A stretch of 64,000 nt of DNA, taken from Clostridium_B lapidicellarium. GTDB lineage: Bacteria; Bacillota; Clostridia; Clostridiales; Clostridiaceae. Position numbers and translations under genes: made by a program. The stretch spans positions 1-64,000 of the forward strand of contig NZ_JBGFFE010000016.1 in assembly GCF_041224415.1 (NCBI RefSeq), read 5' to 3'. The notes under the pieces were generated by a model. That model saw nothing but the letters and a program-made list of their open reading frames with translations. It was not told where the DNA came from and ran no database searches. Positions 7,381 through 16,943 of this stretch are shown here, one piece after another (the first letter of the stretch is position 1; each line of letters opens with the position of its first letter).

Positions 7381-9378
7381 TTATAGCATATTTTCAAACT
7401 GATTTTCATCAATTATCTTGACTCCCAGCTGGACTGCTTTTTCGTACTTGCTTCCAGGGGATTCACCTGCTATAACAAAATCCGTTTTTCTGCTGACACT
7501 TCCGGAAACTTTGGCTCCAAGTGATTCCAGTTTTGTCTTTATATCCAATCTTGTATAACCTTTCAAGCTCCCTGTAACCACCACAGTTTTTCCCTTAAAT
7601 TCGTTTTCCCTTACAGCGGTCTTCTCAAAATGCGGCTTAACACCCAATTCCAATAATTCTTTTATATTCTTTATTATATTATCCTGTTTAAAAAATTCTA
7701 TTATACCTTTTGCAACTGTTTCTCCTATGTCCTGAATTGACGTAAGATCCTCCAGTTCAGATTTTTGAATGTCTTCCAGCGTATTAAATTTTTTGCAGAG
7801 ATCAGAAGCAGTTTTTTTGCCCACATTCGGTATTCCCAGGGCATATATAAAAGACGGCAGATCACAGTCCTTGCTCTTCTCTACGGCATCTATCAGATTT
7901 TGAGATTTTTTCTCTCCAAATTTATCCAGGGTCATCAAATCTTCTTTTCTAATCCTGTATAAGTCAGGTATGGATTTTATGTTTAATTTTTCAAAAAGCT
8001 GTTCCGCCGTTTTTTCACTAAACCCTTCTATATCCATTGCCTCCCTGCTCCCAAAATGGACTATGCTCTTTACCATCTGGGGCTTACAGGAAAGAGTGTT
8101 TTCACAAAAATAGTGAACTCCGTCCTTTATTAGCCTGCTGCCGCAATAAGGGCACTCTTCAGGGGCTTCTATCTCTTTAGTCTCATCCGGCTTGCCATCT
8201 TCCACTACTGCCGTGATCTCCGGAATTACATCATTTGATCTTCTTACAAACACCCTACAGCCTATTTTTATTCCCTTTCTTCTTATATCGTCCATGTTAT
8301 TCAAAGTGGCCCTTTTCACTGTAGCCCCACCAAGTTCCACCGGTTTCAGAACAGCAGTAGGTGTCACCCTTCCGCTGCGGCCCACATTCCACTCCACACT
8401 TAAAAGCCGTGTAGTAATTTCTTCAGCTTCAAACTTATACGCTATGGCCCACTTTGGAAATTTGACGGTATATCCGAGAACTCTCCTTGTCCTTACATCG
8501 TTAATTACTATTACCACTCCATCTATATCGTACTGGAGTTCATCCCTTATACTGTGTATATATTCCAGTTCTTTTTTTATCTCATCCATATTTGTGCACA
8601 CTTTGAGGTAATCATCCTGGGGCAGCCCCATTTTTCTTATAAAATTCATCATTCCCACATAACTCTTAAAAGGTTTGCCTTCATTATAACCTACGTCATA
8701 GAAAAATGCCGAAAGATTTCTCCTTGCAGTCTCTCTTATGTCCAGATTTCTGAGAGCCCCGGCAGCACCATTTCTGAGGTTTTTAAGAGGTACCTTGGCT
8801 TTCTCATTATAATGTTCAAAAGCCCTTTTAGTCATAACGGCCTCTCCGTGTATCTCAACCAAACTGTGATTATCTATCTTGAGGGGAAGGGATTTTATGG
8901 TTTTTACCTGTGCGGTTATATCTTCCCCTACAATGCCTGTACCTCTAGTTGCCGCTTTTATCAGCATCCCATTTTCATCATAAGTGCAATTTATCGTGAG
9001 TCCGTCAAACTTCTTGGTAAGCACATACTCAAGTTTGGGTAATTTATCTTCATGGGTCAAATTATAATTATTTACAATTCTCTCGTTTTTCCTGTGCCAT
9101 TCCTCTATGGCACTTACACTCTGTGCCTTATCAAGACTCCACAACCTGCCTCTATGTACATACTTCTGGAATTGTGACAGTACCGTATCTCCCACTCTCT
9201 GTGTGGGAGAATAGGGGAAAACAATTCCTGTGTCCTTTTCCAGTTTCACAAGTTCGTCATACTTCATATCATATTCTTTGTCTGAAACACTCGGATCATC
9301 TTCAACATAGTATTCATAAGCATATTTGTTCAATTCTTTTATAATTTCATTTATCCTGCGTACAATGTCATCGCTCAT
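7381..9378 (-). CDS. ligA: NAD-dependent DNA ligase LigA
   Basis: This 665-aa protein seals nicks using NAD+. The order is an N-terminal Ia domain with YYVEDDPSVSDKEYD, an adenylation domain with the nucleophilic lysine in KFDGL (about residue 125), an OB-fold, a four-cysteine zinc finger (CPYCG then CENTLSC) near 405-430, HhH repeats, and a C-terminal BRCT domain starting GKTVVVTGSL. Length is standard. Two ATGs are adjacent; the second fits the GAGGTG ribosome site better. It follows pcrA by about 38 bp, so yerC-pcrA-ligA forms a DNA repair/replication block as in other Firmicutes. Confidence 0.98.
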   Translation of the reverse strand: MSDDIVRRINEIIKELNKYAYEYYVEDDPSVSDKEYDMKYDELVKLEKDTGIVFPYSPTQRVGDTVLSQFQKYVHRGRLWSLDKAQSVSAIEEWHRKNERIVNNYNLTHEDKLPKLEYVLTKKFDGLTINCTYDENGMLIKAATRGTGIVGEDITAQVKTIKSLPLKIDNHSLVEIHGEAVMTKRAFEHYNEKAKVPLKNLRNGAAGALRNLDIRETARRNLSAFFYDVGYNEGKPFKSYVGMMNFIRKMGLPQDDYLKVCTNMDEIKKELEYIHSIRDELQYDIDGVVIVINDVRTRRVLGYTVKFPKWAIAYKFEAEEITTRLLSVEWNVGRSGRVTPTAVLKPVELGGATVKRATLNNMDDIRRKGIKIGCRVFVRRSNDVIPEITAVVEDGKPDETKEIEAPEECPYCGSRLIKDGVHYFCENTLSCKPQMVKSIVHFGSREAMDIEGFSEKTAEQLFEKLNIKSIPDLYRIRKEDLMTLDKFGEKKSQNLIDAVEKSKDCDLPSFIYALGIPNVGKKTASDLCKKFNTLEDIQKSELEDLTSIQDIGETVAKGIIEFFKQDNIIKNIKELLELGVKPHFEKTAVRENEFKGKTVVVTGSLKGYTRLDIKTKLESLGAKVSGSVSRKTDFVIAGESPGSKYEKAVQLGVKIIDENQFENML

Positions 9379-9415
9379 CATATCACCTCATAAGTAAATT
9401 GGGAAAAATATATTT

Positions 9416-11656
9416 TCATACAGCTTCCAGTGGTACTATCCCGTACATCAAATTCTTTATTCCCATTTTGTCAAAAACTATGGTAAGTTTTATATCGCTC
9501 CCATTTCTTGACACGCTTACAATAGTTCCCACACCAAATTTACTGTGTCTAACTTTTATACCTTCTCTTATGCCATCAGGTTTCAAATACCTGTCACTGG
9601 AGATATCTTTTTCAGCAGAAACTCCTGAAGGTTCCGATAAATTCCTCGAATTTGATCTCTTCTTCCATAAAAAATCATTATTATTTAAAACATTATTCGG
9701 GAAGTTATTGATCCTGCTTTTTCCCACAGTATCATATTCTTTCAATTCTCTGGATATCTCGTCTATAAAATTAGACTGCTCATATGAAACCATTCTTCCA
9801 AATACCCGCCTTGTTTCAGCCGAAGTCATATAGAGCTGTTCCTTTGCCCTGGTTATGCCAACATAGCAGAGCCTCCTCGACTCCTCCATTTCCTTGGGAT
9901 TATCCAGGGACTGCATTCCCGGAAATATGCCGTTTTCCATTCCTACCATGAACACTATCGGAAATTCAAGACCCTTAGCACTGTGCACGGTCATAAGCAC
10001 AACGGAATCGGCATCTTCATCAAAATTATCTATATCCGAAACCAACGTTACCTTCTCCAAAAATGCAGAAAGGGAAGTGTCCTCGGAAACGGCTTCAAAT
10101 TCAGATGCAGCCGATACAAGTTCCTTGAGGTTCTCCACCCTGCTTACATTATCCGCTTCCTCACTGTCTTTGAGTCCCTCCAAATATCCCGTTATATCCA
10201 ATATCTCCTTTATAAGGCTCGAAACAGGCACCTTATCCCTGCTTTTAATAAAACTGTTTATTATACTCACAAATTTCTTTATGGAATTCACACTTCTCTT
10301 AGACAAACTAGATACTTCGTCCACGTCCAGAATCACATTGTACAGTGATTCTTCCATGGAGCTGGCAAAATTCTGTATTTTTTGGACTGTAGAATCTCCT
10401 ATGCTCCTTTTGGGGACATTTATTATCCTCTTTAAGCTTATGTCATCCAGAGGATTATTTATAAATTTCAGGTATGCCATAATATCCTTTATTTCTTTTC
10501 TGTCATAGAATTTGAGACCCCCAATTATCCTGTAAGGTATATTGGCCTTCATAAAGGCATCCTCAAAAATACGGGACTGTGCATTTGTCCTGTACAGTAC
10601 TGCAAAGTCCTTATACTGTTTCCCCTTATCTCTGGCTAATATATCCTTTATCTTGAAAGCCACATACCTTCCCTCGTCCATGTCAGAATAAGCCCTGTAT
10701 AATTTTATTTTGTCCCCGTTTTCATTTTCAGTCCTAAGCACTTTTTTCTTTCTGTAGGTATTGTTGCTTATAACATCATTGGCCGCTCTCAATATATTGC
10801 CCTTTGATCTATAATTCTGCTCTAATTTTATCACCTTTGCATTTGGATAATCCTTCTCAAAATCCAATATATTTTTCACATCCGCCCCTCTCCAGGCGTA
10901 GATGCACTGGTCGTCATCTCCAACTACACATATATTCTTATAACCCTGAGCCAGCAACCTGATAAACTCGTACTGAGATCTATTGGTATCCTGGTATTCA
11001 TCTACCATTATATATTTGAATTTTCTCTGGTAAAACCCCAGCACCTCCGGATAATCCTTAAAAAGCTGGACAGTTTTATATATAAGATCATCAAAGTCCA
11101 GGGCATTATTGTCCTTTAATTTTTTTTGATACAACAAATAGACGTCTGCAATCCTATTAGTTCTAAAATTTCCCTCATTTTCCTTTTTGAACTGCTCCGG
11201 AGATACAAGAATATCCTTCTGCCCGCTGATTTTATTTATTATCTCTCTGTCCGTTATATCCTTGTCATTTATATCCAGTTCTTCCATACACTGTTTTACA
11301 AGTACCTTCTGATCATAACTGTCGTATATGGCAAAATTCTTATTATATCCGAGCTTATCTATTTCTCTCCTCAATATTCTCACACAACTCGAATGAAATG
11401 TGGATATCCACATCCCTTCCACTTCATTTCCAACAAGTCCCCTTATCCTGTCCTTCATTTCTCCGGCCGCCTTGTTGGTAAAGGTTATGGCCAGTATCTC
11501 CGAGGGATATATGCCTAAATCCTCAATCATGTGAGCTACCCTGTAAGTGAGAACTCTCGTCTTTCCAGATCCCGCCCCAGCTAAAATAAGCAATGGACCA
11601 TCTATTGTCGTTGCTGCCTCATACTGTTCCCGGTTTAAAAGACTTTTCAAATCCAT
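9416..11656 (-). CDS. pcrA: ATP-dependent DNA helicase PcrA (UvrD family)
   Basis: The 746-aa product is an SF1A 3'-5' helicase. Motifs seen are LNREQYEA (Q motif), GAGSGKT (Walker A, about residue 32), AITFTNKAA (Ia), VDEYQDTN (II), VVGDDDQCIYAWRGAD (III), LEQNYRSK (IV), TVHSAKGLEF (V) and YVGITRAKE (VI). The C-terminus ends with a Tudor-like module (VRHSKFGVGTIVS) that in PcrA contacts RNA polymerase. The ATG at 11654-11656 has AGGAG eight bases upstream; an in-frame GTG three codons earlier overlaps that site and is unlikely. It acts in repair and in clearing proteins or polymerase from DNA. Confidence 0.98.
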   Translation of the reverse strand: MDLKSLLNREQYEAATTIDGPLLILAGAGSGKTRVLTYRVAHMIEDLGIYPSEILAITFTNKAAGEMKDRIRGLVGNEVEGMWISTFHSSCVRILRREIDKLGYNKNFAIYDSYDQKVLVKQCMEELDINDKDITDREIINKISGQKDILVSPEQFKKENEGNFRTNRIADVYLLYQKKLKDNNALDFDDLIYKTVQLFKDYPEVLGFYQRKFKYIMVDEYQDTNRSQYEFIRLLAQGYKNICVVGDDDQCIYAWRGADVKNILDFEKDYPNAKVIKLEQNYRSKGNILRAANDVISNNTYRKKKVLRTENENGDKIKLYRAYSDMDEGRYVAFKIKDILARDKGKQYKDFAVLYRTNAQSRIFEDAFMKANIPYRIIGGLKFYDRKEIKDIMAYLKFINNPLDDISLKRIINVPKRSIGDSTVQKIQNFASSMEESLYNVILDVDEVSSLSKRSVNSIKKFVSIINSFIKSRDKVPVSSLIKEILDITGYLEGLKDSEEADNVSRVENLKELVSAASEFEAVSEDTSLSAFLEKVTLVSDIDNFDEDADSVVLMTVHSAKGLEFPIVFMVGMENGIFPGMQSLDNPKEMEESRRLCYVGITRAKEQLYMTSAETRRVFGRMVSYEQSNFIDEISRELKEYDTVGKSRINNFPNNVLNNNDFLWKKRSNSRNLSEPSGVSAEKDISSDRYLKPDGIREGIKVRHSKFGVGTIVSVSRNGSDIKLTIVFDKMGIKNLMYGIVPLEAV

Positions 11657-11893
11657 AAAATTCACTCCTATTTATTGTATTTATACAAAGTACAATAAGC
11701 AATTTGCAGTTTAAAATGCACAGCCCGAAATTTATGCCGCTTGCCATGCAGCATACAAACCCGGAGCGCACAAACATATCTGCTTCATGTCTAATATTAT
11801 AACATTTTAGCGGTACTTTAATCATATAAGGCACAAAAAATGTGCTGAGACAACTTATCAACACATTCAAATTTAACTTATAACGGAAATATT
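11657..11893. other. Intergenic region yerC-pcrA without a gene
   Basis: About 240 bp separate the yerC stop from the pcrA ribosome site. A reverse-strand open frame runs through it, but it has no ribosome site and overlaps both neighbouring genes. No structured element was recognised; it presumably holds a promoter for pcrA. Confidence 0.5.
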
Positions 11894-12187
11894 TTATTTT
11901 AATCTTCCCAATACTATTTTGTATCCATCGCTTCCATAATTGAGGCATCTATTGACTCTGCTTATAGTAGCCGTACTGGCTCCCGTTGCAGCCGCAATAT
12001 CCAGATATGTTTTTTTATTGTTCAACATTTTTGCAACCTGGAGCCTCTGTTCCAAAGATTTTATTTCATTTATGGTACATATATCATCAAAAAACCTGTA
12101 GCACTCTTCCTTTGTTTTCAAGCACAGTACCGCTTCGCATAAATAATCCATTTCTTTACTTTGTAATTTGGATTTATATTCTCCCAT
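11894..12187 (-). CDS. yerC: YerC/YecD family TrpR-related protein
   Basis: This 97-aa protein has the TrpR-like helix-turn-helix fold. The segment EIKSLEQRLQVAKML followed by TYLDIAAATGASTATISRVNRCLNYG is the diagnostic C-terminal HTH of the YerC/YecD family, thought to be DNA-binding. The start ATG at 12185-12187 has AAGGAG eight bases upstream; an upstream in-frame GTG overlaps that ribosome site. It precedes pcrA-ligA as in B. subtilis, where yerC lies close to the pcrB-pcrA-ligA genes. Its regulatory target is not evident here. Confidence 0.93.
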   Translation of the reverse strand: MGEYKSKLQSKEMDYLCEAVLCLKTKEECYRFFDDICTINEIKSLEQRLQVAKMLNNKKTYLDIAAATGASTATISRVNRCLNYGSDGYKIVLGRLK

Positions 12188-12387
12188 GAACGCCACTCCT
12201 TATTCATGTATGTTTATCTAGTGTTCTTATTTAATTTTATCACGTATTAAAACATTAATCCACAAAACTACAAATATTTTTGCAATATAGCATATTGAAT
12301 TATATTCACTGGTAAAATAAATAAATTCCCCCAATATTGCCGAAATTAATTAAGGAAATTTCATATAAAAACACAATTATAAAATTA
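12188..12387. other. AT-rich intergenic region between yerC and the pseudouridine synthase gene
   Basis: This stretch is strongly AT-rich. It holds the upstream (promoter) side of yerC and ends at the hairpin at 12388. No small ORF with a ribosome site was seen. Confidence 0.5.
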
Positions 12388-12415
12388 AAACAGTCCATTG
12401 GGGCATGGACTGTTT
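12388..12415 (-). terminator. Terminator downstream of the pseudouridine synthase gene
   Basis: A perfect 11-bp stem (AAACAGTCCAT with ATGGACTGTTT) and 6-nt loop is followed on the reverse strand by TTTTAATTTTAT. It lies about 105 bp after the stop of the reverse-strand gene at 12521. A second weaker, AT-rich hairpin lies between it and the gene. Confidence 0.75.
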
Positions 12416-12520
12416 GCTCATAAATAAAAAGGGGGCTATTATTCCTTTTATTTATTGTTGCACTTTTATTATAGTAAAACTACAATAAAATATCAAGTTA
12501 TGAATAAAAAAATTTTATAT

Positions 12521-13237
12521 TTAAATTATCTTTATGCTTTCAATTTCATCTTTAGACAATTCTCTATATTCTCCTTCCTCTAAATTGTCCTCTAATTTTA
12601 TCGGTCCAAATTGTATTCTTCTCAAATAAAGCACATTTTTTCCTAGAGAATCAAACATTTTTTTGATCTGATGAAATTTTCCTTCCTGTACGGTCACTTC
12701 TGCCCTGGAGCCATTTTCTGCAGATTCTATAATGTTCAATTCCGCAGGCATGCACTTATATCCGTCTTTTAACACTATTCCCTTTTTAAATTTATCAACA
12801 TCAAATTTCCCCAGCGGTTTATCTACTTCGGCATAATATACCTTGTTCACATGATTTCTAGGGGATATAAGTCTGTGATTTAATTTTCCATCATTGGTAA
12901 TCAAAAGCAGCCCCCTGGTGTCTTTATCCAGCCTTCCCACAGGAAATGGCTTAAAAACTTGATATCTGGGTTCCAAAATATCTATGACCGTCTCATCGAA
13001 ATTGTCAAATGTTGCAGACACAACTCCACAGGGTTTGTTCATCAAGATGTATATATATTTCTTATATTCCACATCCTTACCTGCTATTTCTATTTTACAG
13101 CTGCAGGGATCTACCTTCTTTGAATTGTCTTTCACTGTTGTCCCATCTATTCTGACTCCCCCATTTTTTATTATGGATTTTACTTCCTTTCTCGTACCAT
13201 ATCCTAAATTAGACAGTATTTTATCCAATCTGTCCAC
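12521..13237 (-). CDS. RsuA/RluB/RluE-family rRNA pseudouridine synthase
   Basis: The 238-aa protein has an N-terminal S4 RNA-binding domain (MDRLDKILSNLGYGTRKEVKS, then a GGVRIDG strand) and a pseudouridine synthase domain. The catalytic aspartate lies in VGRLDKDTRGLLL near residue 105, and KFHQIKKMF near 190 is the second family motif. Small-subunit-type RsuA proteins convert a uridine in 16S rRNA to pseudouridine; the exact target (for example U516) cannot be read from the sequence. The start is GTG behind GGAGGGG. Confidence 0.93.
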   Translation of the reverse strand: MDRLDKILSNLGYGTRKEVKSIIKNGGVRIDGTTVKDNSKKVDPCSCKIEIAGKDVEYKKYIYILMNKPCGVVSATFDNFDETVIDILEPRYQVFKPFPVGRLDKDTRGLLLITNDGKLNHRLISPRNHVNKVYYAEVDKPLGKFDVDKFKKGIVLKDGYKCMPAELNIIESAENGSRAEVTVQEGKFHQIKKMFDSLGKNVLYLRRIQFGPIKLEDNLEEGEYRELSKDEIESIKII

Positions 13238-13305
13238 TTTAATCCCCTCCTCTCTATATAATAATATAAGTATTTTTCCAGTTTAAATCAAATCATATAC
13301 AATAA

Positions 13306-13334
13306 AAAACACCAAGCACAAAGCTTAGTGTTTT
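13306..13334 (-). terminator. Terminator downstream of the lytic transglycosylase gene
   Basis: A 12-bp stem, AAAACACTAAGC with GCTTGGTGTTTT on the reverse strand (one G-T pair) and a 5-nt loop, is followed by TTTTTTATTG. It lies 57 bp behind the stop of the reverse-strand gene at 13391. Confidence 0.85.
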
Positions 13335-13390
13335 CAGTTTATAAATAAATATATAAGCTGAGTTCTGTATTTCACAATTATATAATTTCA

Positions 13391-14065
13391 TTATCCATAG
13401 TACTGCATAACTTTCTGGACATAATTTCTCGTTTCATAAGGCAGTTTGGCAATATCCGAGCTGTTTTCCACTCCCCTGCTCTGTAAAGTTCCGGGTCCTG
13501 CGTTATATGCCGCAAGGGCAAGTTCTTTGGAATTTCCAAACATATTCAACATATCTTTCAGATATTCTGTTCCCCCATCTACATTCTGATCCACATCATA
13601 GGGATTTGTAACTCCCATCTGACTGGCCGTTCCAGGCATAAGCTGCATGAGTCCCATAGCGCCGGCAGAAGATTTGGCCTGCGGGTTGAAACCGGACTCC
13701 TGTTTTATAACTGCCATTATCAGGTTTTCATCAACACCGTATTTTCTTGAAGCCTTTTCCACTGCTTCGTCAATGCTTGAATTGCCGCTTTTCACATCGC
13801 TTTTCACACTATTGTATACGTTATTCAATCTTTCCCCCGCACCATATCCCAGTTTGCTCAGGTCCCCATCGTCCAGGGATAATTTAGACAGGTCTATGTT
13901 TCCGGTGCTGTCAGACAATGCCTTTGTCAGACTTTCCATAACAATTTGAAAGGAATCCTCATCTTTAAGAGCCTCTTTAAATATTTCCGTCATCATCTCC
14001 AGCTTCATGACTTTCTGGAGATCTCCATTTTGATTTACAGAATTTATGTTATCTACACCCATCAT
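13391..14065 (-). CDS. Lytic transglycosylase (SLT domain)
   Basis: This 224-aa protein has a C-terminal SLT/goose-lysozyme-like domain. The catalytic glutamate lies in IKQESGFNPQAKSSAGAMGL, and MQLMPGTA, NVDGGTEYL and ALAAYNAGPG follow in canonical order, which supports muramidase-type cleavage of peptidoglycan to anhydromuramoyl ends. The first about 110 residues are polar and lack a signal peptide, so export would need a non-classical or flagellum-type route. The ATG at 14063-14065 sits five bases behind AGGTGG. The Y_Y_Y-repeat gene ends 55 bp upstream on the same strand. Confidence 0.93.
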   Translation of the reverse strand: MMGVDNINSVNQNGDLQKVMKLEMMTEIFKEALKDEDSFQIVMESLTKALSDSTGNIDLSKLSLDDGDLSKLGYGAGERLNNVYNSVKSDVKSGNSSIDEAVEKASRKYGVDENLIMAVIKQESGFNPQAKSSAGAMGLMQLMPGTASQMGVTNPYDVDQNVDGGTEYLKDMLNMFGNSKELALAAYNAGPGTLQSRGVENSSDIAKLPYETRNYVQKVMQYYG

Positions 14066-14119
14066 TATCACCACCTAAAAATATACTACCTTTTTTTTAT
14101 CGTGATAAAATATTCAAAC

Positions 14120-16135
14120 TTAAGGCTCCCCGCTTACAGTGCTGAAAGAAAATATGCTGTAGTCTTCATAAGGTGATTTATTAAGCTGACTTTTACAAAG
14201 AACCAGCACCTTATATTCTCCCTCGTTAAAAGGAATGTACGTATAGTAATTTTTTTTACTATACCCCTGAACCAGATTCCAGTCCCCCCTCTCCATAATA
14301 TAAAATTCATACACCACATCTTTCCCGCCTTCACTGTGTGCTGTAAAAGTCACGGGCATGTTACACCTGAACTCCAAATTACTGCAGGTTACCCTCGTAT
14401 CGGTTACAGGAAGTGCTTCCTTTACTTTTACAGAAACTTCCTTTTTACAGTCGAATTCTCTTTTACTTTTAACATTCCTTGCAAAAATTTCCACTTCATA
14501 TGTGCCGCTGTATTTGGGAATAAATACGTACATTTTTTGAGAAATATAATCTGTTTCTTCTACTTCATGTCCATTTATATTGAGCACATATTTTACAACA
14601 ACATTTTCAGTGTTTTGAATTATAGAATTCACGGTAATTCTATCGCCTACTAAAAAGAAGTCTTTCACAGGATACAATATGTAATCAATTACAGCAGGAA
14701 TGTAGTCAAGCACTTCTATATTCCTTATTAGATGACAGTCATATTCTCTATCAGAGTAGCTGTCCTTCACTCTAGCCTCCAGCTCATATCTTCCACTTTT
14801 CTCCGGAATAAATTCCATGAAATTATCACTGCTGTAGTCCATAACTTTCAGTCTTGCTTTTTCTCTTCTTATTATAAATCCATACTTAAGATCTGACCCT
14901 CCAGAAGCGTTTACCTTCGCCTTAACAGTTTTTCCCCTAAGCACAGGGTTATCCCTATTTAAAATTATACCTTCAATTTTAACCGGTTCCCTACTTCTCT
15001 CGTCTATAACATAATTCAAATACTCTATTGCCTCATAATTCCCCTGAAAGGATCTGTCCTTTACCATCAGAATAAGCCTATATCTACCAGGTTGTTTACT
15101 TTTCCAGACATAATTGTCGCAGGTGGTATATCCCGAGTCTTCACTTAAAGTTCCCTCAATCACATACCTGTACAGAAGTTCCCTTCCGCCTATTACATCC
15201 GCTTTCAGGGTAATATCCACGCCGCACAGCTGTGGGTAATTCATATCCGTAGTAAAATTCTTTATATAGATCTTGTTATATTTTTTTACCTTAAAGTTTA
15301 AAACAGCCCTGTCGTCAAATTCATTCATGGAATACATATCCTTCGCAAAACACAAAAGTCTATATTCACCGCTTTGCGTTTCAACATAACTTACCGTCCT
15401 CTTAGTAGAGTAATTTTGGATACATTTCATTTCTCCCCTAGAATTTATCTTGAAAAATTTATAAAGTACCGTCCTGTCACTATCGTGCTCCGAATCCACC
15501 TGAAATATCAATTCCGAATCTTCTAAAAGATCCAATGTCAAACACCTGAAATCAGTTATTACAATATTCTTTGAAGAATATACATGAAATTCCACACTTT
15601 GAAAATCATCAAAATCATTTTTTGAATTGAGATCTTTACACTCTACCAATATTTCACCTTTTCCCTCATTTTTGACTGCCCAGGAAAGTACATTTTCTGC
15701 AGAATAATCCTTTACCATCTCCCACTCGTCTTTTATTCTTATCCAATATCTAAACAAAAGGGGAAATTTAGCAGCGTCAACCGTCACACTAAGCTTGTCC
15801 CCCAATTTTAACTTGTCCTTGTCCAGATAAACTCTATTTATTAATTTTTCCTCAGATTTTCCTATTATATAATCCATTTTAGATACATAATCAAAGCTCT
15901 TATCTCCATCTACCTTTTTACCCTGCACCATCAATATGTACTTTCCATCTTTTCCAGGAATCCATTCTGTCCTTTCATCTTCCGTAAAATCTTTTAAAAC
16001 ATCCCATACTCCGTTGCATCCCACCATATATTTATAAACAAGCTCCTGATTCAAGTTATTATTTACATTGATAATAACCTTTGATTTCTTTTCCTGCGGA
16101 CTTTCCAAACTACAATTTATAGTCAATTCATTCAT
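14120..16135 (-). CDS. Large Y_Y_Y (triple-tyrosine) repeat protein
   Basis: The 671-aa protein is built from about seven tandem beta-sandwich modules of roughly 95 residues, each following the pattern of a Y/F-rich strand, a W/Y-containing strand, a P-x4-G-x-Y turn and a final KD/yD strand. Examples are EWIPGKDGKYILMV, EFIPEKSGRYELEA and TYIPFNEGEYKVLV. This matches the Y_Y_Y domain. No signal peptide, anchor, LPXTG or enzymatic domain is visible, so localisation is uncertain. It lies directly upstream of the lytic transglycosylase on the same strand, which suggests a joint cell-envelope role, but this is inference. Confidence 0.8.
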   Translation of the reverse strand: MNELTINCSLESPQEKKSKVIINVNNNLNQELVYKYMVGCNGVWDVLKDFTEDERTEWIPGKDGKYILMVQGKKVDGDKSFDYVSKMDYIIGKSEEKLINRVYLDKDKLKLGDKLSVTVDAAKFPLLFRYWIRIKDEWEMVKDYSAENVLSWAVKNEGKGEILVECKDLNSKNDFDDFQSVEFHVYSSKNIVITDFRCLTLDLLEDSELIFQVDSEHDSDRTVLYKFFKINSRGEMKCIQNYSTKRTVSYVETQSGEYRLLCFAKDMYSMNEFDDRAVLNFKVKKYNKIYIKNFTTDMNYPQLCGVDITLKADVIGGRELLYRYVIEGTLSEDSGYTTCDNYVWKSKQPGRYRLILMVKDRSFQGNYEAIEYLNYVIDERSREPVKIEGIILNRDNPVLRGKTVKAKVNASGGSDLKYGFIIRREKARLKVMDYSSDNFMEFIPEKSGRYELEARVKDSYSDREYDCHLIRNIEVLDYIPAVIDYILYPVKDFFLVGDRITVNSIIQNTENVVVKYVLNINGHEVEETDYISQKMYVFIPKYSGTYEVEIFARNVKSKREFDCKKEVSVKVKEALPVTDTRVTCSNLEFRCNMPVTFTAHSEGGKDVVYEFYIMERGDWNLVQGYSKKNYYTYIPFNEGEYKVLVLCKSQLNKSPYEDYSIFSFSTVSGEP

Positions 16136-16256
16136 CTAAATCATCCCCTACGTAAAATAATTCTTCAGATTGGATTTGCTAATTTATATTATACTATAAT
16201 TCCATATTTTGTAATAGCATTTTTACGCATTTTCACTATAATTGTAATAAAATCCA

Positions 16257-16682
16257 CTATATCAATTTAAGCAAATTTTCTTCAAGCCTGCAGTCATCTT
16301 TTTTTGTCCTCTTTTTAGGATTGCAAGTCCTTCCCCCTGATCTCCTAACTTTGGAAGATATATGTCTTTCAAAAAGAAGTTTGTCTATGTTGCTGTCATC
16401 GTATATATAACCTTTGGGGCTTATTGCATAAGCGCCTTTGCCGAGAGCCATAGCCGCTACACCATAATCCTGGCTTACAACTATATCCCCTTTCCGGGTA
16501 TCATTTATAAGCGACATATCCACACTTTGAAATCCACTGTCCACATATTCCACAGTACTGTAATCTGAATTTAGAACATGATTCAAATCACAGTACATTT
16601 TCACCGGGACGTTGTTTTTTTTAGCAACATCTTCTATTATGTCCTTAGCTGGACAAGCATCTGCATCCACCAATATCTTCAT
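16257..16682 (-). CDS. YaiI/YqxD family protein (DUF188)
   Basis: The 141-aa protein carries the DUF188 signature: MKILVDADACPAK at the N-terminus, DTRKGDIVVSQDYGVAAMAL in the middle, GKGAYAISPKG, and RRSGGRT near the C-terminus. It is a PIN-like-fold family of unknown function, possibly nuclease-related. The nearest AGGAG (16702-16706) is 19 nt from the ATG but only 10 nt from an in-frame ATT three codons upstream, so a non-standard start is possible. It follows a small membrane protein gene closely on the same strand. Confidence 0.9.
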   Translation of the reverse strand: MKILVDADACPAKDIIEDVAKKNNVPVKMYCDLNHVLNSDYSTVEYVDSGFQSVDMSLINDTRKGDIVVSQDYGVAAMALGKGAYAISPKGYIYDDSNIDKLLFERHISSKVRRSGGRTCNPKKRTKKDDCRLEENLLKLI

Positions 16683-16709
16683 ATTTGAAATTATTTATTA
16701 TCTCCTTTT

Positions 16710-16943
16710 TTATTTTTTACTATTTTTTTTACGTTTTTTATTATCTTTCAACTTTCTCTTATTGCTCTTTAAAAAATTGATCTTGAGCAGGACGGTAAGT
16801 CCTGCAAGCGGCAGGGAACACAATATAGAAATGGCCAACATCTTCAATATTGACACAGCACTGTGGCTCGACATATTTAAATAATTCAGCAGGCAAAATA
16901 GTATCATAAATACTATTAATGACTTAACAAACATCTTCTTCAT
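16710..16943 (-). CDS. Small two-helix membrane protein
   Basis: A 77-aa protein with two hydrophobic helices (about residues 5-25 and 32-55) and a very basic, Lys-rich C-terminal tail. The ATG at 16941-16943 has GGGAGG seven bases upstream; an upstream in-frame start without ribosome site was not used. A small hairpin (GTGGGG with CCCCAC, 16968-16987) precedes its ribosome site. It lies upstream of the DUF188 gene. Function unknown. Confidence 0.7.
   Translation of the reverse strand: MKKMFVKSLIVFMILFCLLNYLNMSSHSAVSILKMLAISILCSLPLAGLTVLLKINFLKSNKRKLKDNKKRKKNSKK

Noticed and set aside
11619..11948. 109-aa reverse-strand ORF between yerC and pcrA
   Set aside because: It overlaps both genes in another frame, lacks a ribosome site and has no recognisable content.
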